Shown in pieces: positions 55,572-64,000 of a stretch of DNA of 64,000 nt. Within the stretch, counting starts at the first letter, position 1, and each line of letters starts with the position of its first letter. This DNA is from Luidia sarsii. Taxonomy: Eukaryota > Echinodermata > Asteroidea > Paxillosida > Luidiidae. Below the pieces are notes generated by a model that searched no databases, was not told the DNA's origin, and saw only the letters and a program-made list of their open reading frames with translations. The stretch is taken from contig OX465120.1 of NCBI GenBank assembly GCA_949987565.1, positions 1,793,037 through 1,857,036 on the forward strand. The letters run 5' to 3'. The position numbers and the translations under genes are program-made.

Positions 55572-58500
55572 TTACTTGAAATTTGAGAAGAGGAATAAAG
55601 CGCCCGACATCCACCCCGCCTTGCTGTTTCTCGGCGCTGAGACGACTAGGAACGTCCGCTGGAGTTGGGGTGAGAAAACAAAGAGACCGTGATGTGGTTT
55701 GTTTGGACATTCTACTGGACGGCATCTTGCTGACGTCATGCGCTGATGAGGACAGGGGAGGGGAGGAGAGAACAAAGAGGTGGGGACAGAATAGGAGAGG
55801 AGAGCACAGGCGAGACGAGAGGAGGGGAGGGGAGATGAGGTGGGGGAGAGGAGAGGTGAGGTGGGGAGAGGAGAGGAGAGGAGAGGAGAGGAGAGGAGAG
55901 GAGAGGAGAGGAGAGGAGAGGAGAGGAGAGGAGAGGAGAGGAGAGGAGAGGATAGGAGAGTAGAGGAGAGAGGAGAGGAGAGGAGAGGAGAGGAGAGGAG
56001 AGGAGAGGAGAGGAGAGGAGGGGAGGGGAGGGGAGAGAGGAGAGGAGAGGAGAGGAGAGGAGAGGAGAGGAGAGGAGAGGAGAGGAGAGGAGAGGAGAGG
56101 AGAGGAGAGGAGAGGAGAGGAGAGGAGAGGAGAGGAGAGGAGAGGAGAGGAGAGGAGAGGAGAGGAGAGGAGAGGAGAGGAGAGGAGAGGAGAGGAGAGG
56201 ACAGGAGAGGAGAGGAGAGGAGAGGAGAGGAGAGGACAGGAGAGGACAGGAGAGGAGAGGAGAGGAGAGGGCAGGGCAGGGCAGGGCAGGACAGGACAGG
56301 ACAGGACAGGACAGGACAGGACAGGACAGGACAGGACAGGACAGGACAGGAGACTAACAAACAAATCAACCAACCGACCAACACAAAACCAAGCAACTCT
56401 ACAAAGAGGCAGAATGGGTTGGATTCGAACCCAAGACTTTCCAAAAGATAAACAAAAACCCACACATCTGACCCACTGGACCATCACTGAACACTTTGGA
56501 TTCATTTCCGACCATTCCGCTGCCATAAGTCAATGGTTACGACTTCGAATAACACACGAGTCCATGGAAGCCGCTTGCTAGCTTATTTCCCTTATTACAG
56601 TCGTGTGCGACCGTCTGTACAGGAACTGGGCCACTGTCTAATTTGTGATTGCGCCGACGTTCTCCAAAAAAGCACTTCGCTCGATTCTTAGATCGCGACA
56701 GATGCACAGCTGTCAGCACAACAAGCTTTTCAATTACATTTCCTGGAAGGTCAAGCACAACTCTGAAAGAAGACGTGAAGGTCGCGAGCCATTTGAGTGA
56801 AGGGGAAAGATAAATGGAGAGGGGGGAGAGAGAGATGGGGAGAAAGAGAGAGAGAGAGGGGGGGAGGGAGGGAGAGGGAGAGGGGGAGGGAGAGGGAGAT
56901 GGAAAGGGGGAGAGAGAGAACGAAGGGAAGGGAGAGATAGAGGGGAAGGGAGAGAGGGAGAGAGATAGAGAGGGGGAGAGAGGGAGAAAGGGAGAGAGGG
57001 AGAGAGAGAGGGAGAGGGGGAGAGACGGAGAGGGGGGGAGAGGGAGAGAGGGAGAGAGGGAGAGAGAGAGAGGGAGAGAGGGAGAGAGGGAGAGAGAGAG
57101 AGGGAGAGAGGGAGAGAGGGAGAGAGGGAGAGAGGGAGAGAGGGAGAGAGGGAGAGAGGGAGAGAGGGAGAGAGGGAGAGAGGGAGAGAGGGAGAGAGGG
57201 AGAGAGGGAGAGAGGGAGAGAGGAAGGAGAGAGAAAGCGAAGAATAAAATCAATGAAATTGCCCGTCTTTAATCGATGTGGACCCGAACAAAACCACCCG
57301 GAATCGGAGATTCGATTGCAGGCACAAAAAAACTCCCAAAGGAGAAACATTCTCCCTAAGAAAGGGGCTGACCGAACTACGAGCACAAAAGGGAGTACTT
57401 CGAACAACTTTCTATTTCTGGCGGCCGTCACGGGCATCCCGTCGAAGGGAAATAGATTTGGGCTGCCTCTCCCACGGAGGGGGGGGGGGGAGAGGTCTGC
57501 CAGATTCAATTAATTTTGAAAGAGATCTTGAAGACGAGGTCAAGAAAGGGGAAGAAAACGCACAGACACAAACAAGACACCGCAGCGGCAACTAAATCTA
57601 CGGAGCCCATAAGGGGACAGGCACAATGATTAGGTTTTATTTTCGTTCCCTCGAAAAATTATTTCGTTCCCTCAAAAAATAATTTTGAAATGGGGGAACG
57701 GAATACCTTCGAGGGAACGCGATGATTTTGAGGGAACGAAAAGATAATTCGAGGGGACGAAATGATAATTAGAGGGAACGAAATAAAACAAAATCGTTGT
57801 TTGTCCCCTTAGGGGCTCCGTAGCAATCAGGTTCTTCATACCTTCCCATTCTTCCACGTGGTGATCTGATGTCCAAATCGTGACCCCGACTACATCGGAC
57901 AAAAATGACCATTCAAGGAAAAATGCATGAATTAATTTAAATCAATGCAATTCGATTTGATTCGATTTGATTCAATTTGAATCGATTTGAATTGATTTGA
58001 ATCGATTTGAATCAATTTAATTTAATTTTATTTTATTTGAATTGATTTGATTCGATTCAATTCGATTGCATTCGATTTGAATCGATTTCATTCAATTCAA
58101 TTTGATTCGGTTTGATTCGATTCGAATCAAATCCATTTGAATCGATTTGATCTGATTCGCTTCGATTAGATTTCATTCAATTTTGATTTGATTCGATTTG
58201 AATCGATTTGATTTGATCTGATTCGATTCGATTGGATTTCATTCAATTTTGATTTGATTCGATTTGAATCGATTTGATTTGATCTGATTCGATTCGATTG
58301 GATTTCATTCAATTTTGATTTGATTCGATTTGAATCGATTTGATTTGATCTGATTCGATTCGATTAGATTTCATTCAATTTCGATTTGATTCCATTCGAT
58401 TCAATTCGATTTGATTCAATTCAATTCAATTCAATATGACATTTGTTTTCGTATTTGTGAAAGTAAAAGGAAAGTAAACACATTACAGAACACAAAATAA

Positions 58501-61500
58501 TAAAAAAAAAAAAAGACCATGACCGACAAAAAAACCCCATGGCTGGGACGAGACACTCACCTCAGACGCGTAGACGACAGCCATTGCCTGTGACAAAAAT
58601 TACCAGATCGTCTGAAATTTAATGATATTTTTTTGTCGGGAGATGGGTCTGCTTAAAAGAACACAGAGAAATGGGGGTAATTTTGATGGGGCTGCCCTAG
58701 TATCGGTTAAACCTGACCCGGACGAAAATAATCCTGGTCTAATTTGATTTCGGGAAAAAGGGAGAACAATTGCCAAGGAAAATGCGAGTGCCTGGCTGGC
58801 GTTTCGATCCAAGAGGAATCTTTTTAATTGGCAGAACGACAAGAACAACACAGAATAGGCGGAGAGAGCAAGGAAGCCCCTACACAATAATTGGTAAGAT
58901 CGAAAAACAGACATATTCATAGATTTACATGAAACTTATACAGTTTGAAGATGGTTATAGTAGAAACCTCGCACTGAAATATCTCTGTCTAAAATGCTGT
59001 ATTTTTTTTTTTAGAAAAGAGTACAAGAAATCGCTTACGTCTCACCTAGATCTAAACGATTTTTCGGAACAATTCGTTGAATGCTGCATTTTCGCGAAAC
59101 AAAATGAAGCGGTTTTCACGATTTTCTCGAGACTCGGTTGGCGGATTGAGCTGAAATGTTCACAGGTGTGCTATTTCATGCATATGTTGGAGCAGACACC
59201 GTATGGATGCTAACTCTTTGACCTCGACCAATGCTGCGTTATCCCTTTAAGATACGGACCAGGGAAGGTGGAAGAAAGGAAGGAAGGCTTGGTGGACAGA
59301 CACGGAAGAGTTCCCCGTGAGAAACAAGATTGATTTGTTCCTTACGGCATTCCGCTCTTGGAGAATTTTTTTCTGAAGGATTCAAAACCTTGTGACCCTC
59401 AAAATCTTTCAGAATTAATTGAGCGGCTTATCAAAGAATACTCTTTTTCCCTTTTTCCTTACCGTTCGTTTATTTACAAGAACGACCGAAGAAATACAAA
59501 TCTGAAAGAAAAGTAAGAGGGCCTCAAGTTTCGATCCTAGAAGATCCTTTCTCCAAAGCTTTTGTCGTTGAAAAAGGGGTATTTTAAGATGGAAATCTGA
59601 GACACTCATAATTATACTGGAGATAACGGCAGTTAATGGTTGAATGCTTCTGACTGGCGCCCCCAACCCCAACAAAGACTGGTCGACTATTCAGAGAGGC
59701 CGCCATCTAAGGACTGGACAGCTCAGATGGTAAGAGCGCTGGTGCGCAAAACCAGAGGTCTCTGGTTCAAGTCCCAGTCCAGTCAAAATGTCTTAACCAT
59801 TTTTCAAAATTGCCTTTGAGAAAGGTCCCGCTAGGATCGAAACGTCAGGCCCTCTAACTTTTTGAGATTAATGTATTGCAGGTCATCCATTCTTAGTCAG
59901 TGAGCAGTTTGCAAAAAAAAAAAAATTAAAAAATGAATATACAGTGATTATTAGACATTTTTACAGATGAGCACCTTAAAAAAAATTAACAAAATCGCCA
60001 TTTCTGGTTTCAGATATTAAAACGACTGTGTATTTCACCTGACATTTGGTGACATTTTTAATAATGTTTATTTTCGATCGGAGAGCGAGGGCGAACAACA
60101 AAACAAATCTCAGAAAACCTCGGACCCACCTTCTGCGCGGGACAGGGCTGGATGGCACTGTGCAGGAGGTCACAGTCTGCGGTGACATTCCCCCTGGGGA
60201 AAGAGCGGCCGCCACGGAACACGTACACGGCTCCCTGCTCGCCTGAGTGGCGGAGGAAGGGGATGGGGGAGGAGGTGGCAAAGGCGTAACAGCCGCGATC
60301 AGAGAAACCTTTTTTTTAGAGCGTCATGATGACACAGCTACGGAGAGTTCGATTGTTTCTGGGTTATGCCGTATGCAAGTTGGCTTCGAGAGGGCGACTT
60401 TCCTCTCTCGTCTCTCTCCCTTCCTGTCTCCATCTACTTTTCCATGTGTCTCTCTCTGTTCCCTCTCTCCTTCTATCTCTCTCCTTTTTTTTCTCCTCTG
60501 TGTCTCTCTCCTCTCCGTCTCTCCTCTCTGTCTCTCTCCTCTCTCTTCCCTTCTCCCTCTCTTCCCATCTCCCCCTCTCTCTTCCCTCTCTTCCCATCTC
60601 CCCCTCTCTCTTCCCATCTCCCTCCATCTCTCTTCCCTCTCTTCCCATCTCCCTCTATTTCTCTTCCACCTCTTCCCATCTCCCCCTCTCTCTTCCCTCT
60701 TCCCATCTTCCCCTCTCTCTACCCATCTCCCCCTCTCTCTTCCCATCTCTCTCTTCCTTTCTGTCTCCACTCCCCTCTTTCTCTATCCCTCCCTCTCCCC
60801 CTGTCTCTCTCTCTCCCAATGTATCCCTCTCCTCCTTCTCTGTCTATCTCTGTTCCCTCCCTCTCATTCTCGATCCGATCCGTTACTCTTAATCTCTCTC
60901 GGTCACTATATCTTCGTGTCTCTATCGGCCTCTCTGACACTCTGTCGCCATCTCTTCCTCTCTCTATCTACCTCAGTTTCTGTCTACATCTCTGTCTTTA
61001 TCTGTCTCTCTGTTAATCCCGGTTTTTCTCTGTCTCTATCTCTGCACCGATATCTGGCTCTGTCACTCTGTCGCCATTTTTTTTGTCTCTCCATTTGCCT
61101 GTTTCTGTCTATATCTCTGTCTCTATCTGTCTCTCTGATATTACCGGTTCCTCTCTGTCTCTATCTCTGCATCGATATCTGGCTCTGTCACTCTGTCGCC
61201 ATCTCTTCGTTTCTCGATCTGCCTCAGATCTGTCTCTCTGATATTCTCGGTTTCTCTCTGTCTCTATCTCTGCATCGATGTCTGGCTCTGTCTGTCTCGT
61301 TGTCACTCCAAGTCTCTACCTCTCTATTTGAAAGCCTCAAGCTCGTACACATTTCAGATGCAGAATAAAATGACATGTATACCTCCAACCAACTCCTCGG
61401 TAACGTCCTTGATCCGCAACGGTGCCCCGATAGCCAAATCATCTACAAAAAAAGGGAAGAAAAGATCGAAAAACTAGTTTGATTTGACCTAGAAATAATT

Positions 61501-64000
61501 ATGAGGTGTGCTCGGATAAGATCATGAAGTTTTGCATGGTGGAAATACCAAGTACTAGGAGGTTTGCGGTGAAACATAAAACGGGTTTCGACCAATTGAT
61601 TTTGCGATTGCATAATGTATTCATGCATCCAAATGACACCATCATAACATAAATACGACCCCCCAAAAAAACAATCTGAATGGTACTTTATTTTCACAAT
61701 AAAAATCCACGATTTCATCCCGGAATTGTAGAGAAATGAAAAGCTGTCGAAGTCCCCACCGTTGAGGGCGTCTATCACTGGCGCCCTTCTCAATACACGC
61801 ATTTTAAATCGGGAATCGGAAAACCAGTTATGATGACTCAAAGAGGTGACGTATGCAGGGGTACTATAGCTCGTCCTTGGTTACAAGTAGGCAAATGGCT
61901 CTGTAACTCAACGTTTCGTGTACATTGTCTCTATACCAGTCTCTTTCTGTGTCCGTCTGTCTATTTTTCATTTTCCTGATTTCAATCCATATCTCTCTCT
62001 GTACCGTATAAGCATCTATGTATCTCTATCTGTCGCCGTCTCTTTCTCTGTCACTCTCGTTCTCTCTGTCACTCTAGTCGAGTTCGAAGTCACACGGCCT
62101 CTTGAGGCAGAAATCTCACCAAAAGTTCAGCGCACACGGTGAGCTACGTGCTGAGCTAACGACCTCGAGAGACTTTTTGGCGCAGCAGATAGCTCTCGTG
62201 TGCGGCGGCACTAATGTTCCGAAGCTGCGCGGGCCGAACTCGACCCTTTTTTATTGGCGGGGCTCTTCCGGCGTGCCTTTGTCCGCCGACTACTCACCGA
62301 CTCCGTCCCCGGTCAAGTCCCCCGCGTGCAGGCTCTGCCCGAACCGCCCCAGCGACCGGTCCCCCTCCAGCGACGCCAGAAGAGACGACGGGCGGCGGGC
62401 AGCGCGCCTCGGCCGGTCGGCCGCCGGGGGCTCGCGCGCCTCCGGCCCCCACAGGCTCACCCGGCCGGCCTGCACGAAGGCCGTGCTCAGGCCCAGAATT
62501 TTCCCCTCCACATCTGACAGGGAAAACAAAAAGAACAAGGAACCTACCATCGAAACTGGTAAACTGGCGGTCGAGAACACTGTCAAGCGGTTAGCTACGA
62601 GATTGGATACGTCAGTATTCAAGGTGTTACAGTAACAGTTTGTGTATCAGAGTAATGGGAAAAAAAATTTGCAAACTGCTCCCGGATTTCAATGTTCAAT
62701 GGCAAAAGTGGCTTTCACAAAACCCCTGCACAAAGTCTATGGGATTTCGCCAAGAAGAAGAAGAAGAAAAAATCAGAACAAAAACAATAACTTTTTTTCG
62801 CTTCGCTGAAGAGGCGGAAAAGCTAAAAGAAAAAAGGCCGCCGTGTAGTCTCACCGACCGTTGTGTGCACCGATGCACGAACCTCCTCCACTATCCCCTA
62901 ACCTTGGTCTTCCCTATCAGGTCGTATATGGGGGTGTTGGTCCATTCCCTTATATCATCCAGCCACTGTCTCCCGGGTCTGCCTCTTGTTTTGACCCTCT
63001 GTTACCCCGTGTTACGTCCTTCGCTATTGAGTTTTTTTTTTGACCTTATGACATGACCAAAGTAGGCCAACTTTCTTTCTGTTTTCACGATGTTTGGTAT
63101 AGAGGATCTAGACGGCCGCACTTTTCTTTCATTTCTTCCCTGACAGATTCGTTTGTTCTCTTCTGTTTCCATTGCGATTCCTAGAAGTCTCCTCTGGATT
63201 TTCATGTCAGATACGTCAAGGGATTATAGTTCTTGTGGAACCTATCTTCCACGCGTCTCATCCATATAATTATCGCAGATTCCACGGAACATGCAAATGG
63301 CTGACGTTTTGAACGCAGCGGTGCCTCTATGAAAGGCAAACTTTAAACAATCATGTAGAATTTGTAATGTTCAGTATGTTGGCGAGACCAAAAATACCCT
63401 CAAAAAACGTATTATGGCCATAGGTCTACAATCAAAACCGATAAAATGGACACCCCTGTTGGGTATCACTTCAATCTCCCTGATCATTCGATATCAGATA
63501 TGAGTGTACTGGGCATAGAATCCCTTGGTCACCGTAGTAATGCTGTCCGTCTTAGCCGTGAGAAAATGTGGATGAAGTGTCTTCGGACTATTCAACCACG
63601 TGGTCTCAACATTCAGGAGGGTAATGACTAACACCATGCAGCTTTCTGATAATCCTTCTTTTGTGTTCACTTCTTCACACTTCTCTCTTTGATCTTTCCC
63701 CCTCTTCTCACTAATCCCTACCCTACTCCTTGCCCTTCCCTTTTATCTCACCCTACCAGCTTCACTCTTTGTCCTTTGTTTCTCATCCGTGTCCTATTCG
63801 CTCTCTTCCCCCTTCCTCCGTGTACATGTATCTGTGTTGTCCTTGTCACTCTGTCTTTGAGAAAGGTCCTGCTAGGATCGAAACGTCAGGCCCACTAAAT
63901 TTTAAGATTTAAGAATTTGATTAACAAAAGAAGCGGTGCACTGGATATTGGCGTACTTCTTGTGTCAGACCCGATAGCGATGACATCCAGGCCACTGTCG
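55572..64000 (-). CDS. gpld1: GPI-specific phospholipase D, C-terminal FG-GAP exons (partial)
   Basis: Gpld1 is a secreted enzyme that cleaves the inositol-phosphate link of GPI anchors; its C-terminal half is a beta-propeller of FG-GAP repeats. Exons on the minus strand: 64000-63942 (incomplete), 62513-62298, 61442-61383, 60242-60130, 58587-58561, 57889-57842 and 55658-55572. All borders are AG/GT and every phase fits, giving about 202 residues and a TAA stop. Recognisable pieces in order: [26 protein letters not shown] then [20 protein letters not shown] (calcium-loop FG-GAP), [21 protein letters not shown]...[31 protein letters not shown] and [20 protein letters not shown]. The order and spacing follow vertebrate GPLD1 (LRIADVTSGL..GGE, CPEEK, SRFGSSL, LSGAL). 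The catalytic zinc-hydrolase domain lies beyond the window. The 63942 donor (GTGCAC) is weak. Introns carry GA/CT arrays and transposon pieces. Confidence 0.85.
55755..56352. repeat. GGAGA array passing into GGACA array (gpld1 last intron)
   Basis: (GGAGA)n of about 420 bp from 55860, then (GGACA)n from 56285 to 56352, with a GGGCA transition. Frames of Leu-Ser-Ser-Pro or Arg-Gly-Glu are artefacts. Confidence 0.96.
56408..56500 (-). repeat. tRNA-derived sequence, degenerate
   Basis: The reverse strand reads GATGGTCCAGTGGGTCAGAT (A-box-like) and GGGTTCGAATCCAACCC (good B-box), but the intervening region is too long and does not fold as an anticodon arm. Confidence 0.45.
56812..57235. repeat. 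GAGAGGGA array (gpld1 last intron)
   Basis: Regular GGGAGAGA units over 56812-57235, almost perfect from 57100 to 57225. Confidence 0.95.
57601..57820. mobile_element. MITE with TA target sites
   Basis: TA precedes CGGAGCCCATAAGGGGACA, and the right end TGTCCCCTTAGGGGCTCCG is followed by TA. The interior holds four or five diverged repeats of CGTTCCCTC/GAGGGAACG. It ends 22 bp from gpld1 exon 57842-57889. Confidence 0.8.
57925..58440. repeat. ATTTGAATCGATTTG-type array
   Basis: A degenerate 5-10-bp motif (GATTTGAATC/GATTCGATT), with a clearer unit of about 66 bp repeated three times at 58170-58370 (TTCATTCAATTTTGATTTG). Confidence 0.92.
58797..58850 (-). mobile_element. Family B PLE fragment, diverged
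   Basis: GGCTGGCGTTTCGATCCAAG, then AATTGGCAGAACGACAAG. Confidence 0.6.
58875..59237 (+). mobile_element. Dispersed TIR element, family C, copy 3
   Basis: Starts AGCCCCTACACAATAATTGG and ends ACCTCGACCAATGCTGCG. The interior is collinear with 13318-13689. Confidence 0.85.
59518..59558 (-). mobile_element. Family B PLE fragment
   Basis: GGGCCTCAAGTTTCGATCC and TAGAAGATCCTTTCTCCAAA. Confidence 0.65.
59590..59795 (+). repeat. tRNA-like dispersed repeat, family S, copy 4
   Basis: Best-preserved tRNA part: ACAGCTCAGATGGTAAGAGC (A-box) and AGGTCTCTGGTTCAAGTCCC (B-box), with the body (GGCGCCCCCAACCCCAACAA, GACTATTCAGAGAGGCC) directly 5' of it. Confidence 0.8.
59811..59918 (+). mobile_element. Family B PLE 3' end, second subtype
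   Basis: GCCTTTGAGAAAGGTCCCGC, TAGGATCGAAACGTCAGG, CCCTCTAACTTTTTGAGATT, TTAGTCAGTGAGCAGTTTGC. Confidence 0.85.
60398..61315. repeat. CT-rich array (gpld1 intron)
   Basis: Blocks of CTCTTCCCATCTCCCCCTCT at 60545-60760, then a unit of about 115 bp repeated at 61015-61300 (TTTCTCTGTCTCTATCTCTG, TCTGGCTCTGTCACTCTGTC). Confidence 0.94.
61500..61590 (-). mobile_element. Family A PLE tail fragment
   Basis: AAGTTTTGCATGGTGGAAAT and AGGAGGTTTGCGGTGAAACA match the reversed family A tail. Confidence 0.5.
62640..63260 (-). pseudogene. Non-LTR retrotransposon C-terminal fragment
   Basis: On the minus strand a frameshifted protein contains [18 protein letters not shown], then [12 protein letters not shown], then in another frame [18 protein letters not shown], and WRRFVHRC. 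This order (RKLxYFGHxxR, then GRP..WLDDI.EWT, then W) is the hallmark of the C-terminus of many LINE reverse transcriptases. An AAGAAGAAGAAGAA tract at 62751-62768 could be its 3' repeat. Frameshifts and a stop make it inactive. It lies in a gpld1 intron. Confidence 0.75.
63333..63912 (+). pseudogene. Penelope-like element: GIY-YIG end and 3' UTR (family B)
   Basis: The 3' part of a Penelope-like retroelement. [18 protein letters not shown] is the CxxC plus YVGET (GIY-YIG nuclease) segment. Near 63413 the frame shifts, and the next frame continues [39 protein letters not shown] and TIQPRGLN before a TAA ending at 63631. A 3' UTR of about 210 nt leads into CTTTGAGAAAGGTCCTGCTA and GGATCGAAACGTCAGGCC at 63856-63893. 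Truncated 5' and frameshifted, so inactive. It ends about 30 nt from the gpld1 donor at 63941-63940. Confidence 0.85.

Noticed and set aside
55528..56526. 332-codon Leu-Ser-Ser-Pro frame
   Set aside because: Translation of the GGAGA array. Only the short terminal segment 55658-55572 in another frame is a true gpld1 exon.
62102..62635. 177-codon plus-strand frame rich in Pro, Arg and Ser
   Set aside because: Shadow of the GC-rich gpld1 exon 62298-62513, which has FG-GAP motifs and splice sites on the minus strand.

Overview
This is eukaryotic, intron-bearing DNA. The gene complement (four-jointed kinase, melatonin-receptor-type GPCR, GPI-specific phospholipase D) and the repeat load point to a marine invertebrate deuterostome. 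I favour an echinoderm because of the frequent TAGGCCTA and ACATGTACATGT motifs and the dense Penelope-like elements and MITEs, but the species is not fixed by the sequence.

Three genes can be assembled exon by exon with matching splice phases. (1) fjx1, plus strand, 23553-30813: five coding exons, 647 residues, a secretory-pathway four-jointed-type kinase with its HFDR and DNE motifs. (2) A class A GPCR, plus strand, 43308-48496: four coding exons, 347 residues, melatonin-receptor-like (NRY, CWTP and NSIVY motifs) but without the TM5 histidine of true melatonin receptors. (3) gpld1, minus strand, 64000 down to 55572: the last seven coding exons, including a 27-nt micro-exon, encoding the C-terminal FG-GAP repeats of GPI-specific phospholipase D. 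Its 5' part lies beyond the window. I see no functional link between the three genes; their order reads as ordinary gene neighbourhood.

Most of the rest is repetitive. Region 1-23 kb holds minisatellites (26, 20, 78 and about 145 bp), CTGT, GA and CT arrays, MITEs and fragments of Penelope-like elements (PLEs), with no recognised gene. Region 31-43 kb holds MITEs of several superfamilies with visible target-site duplications (CACTA-like CTA, piggyBac-like TTAA), a 106-bp satellite, and a CpG-rich stretch that may be the GPCR promoter or first exon. Region 49-55 kb holds more MITEs, PLE pieces and a 95-bp satellite that also fills fjx1 intron 2.

Nearly every intron of the three genes carries its own tandem array. 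The recurring curiosity is a pair of PLE-derived motifs with hammerhead-ribozyme-like layout, scattered more than 20 times and often as inverted pairs. Also notable are a tRNA-like repeat whose tRNA part sits at the 3' end, and a minisatellite made from the C-terminal codons of a non-LTR reverse transcriptase.
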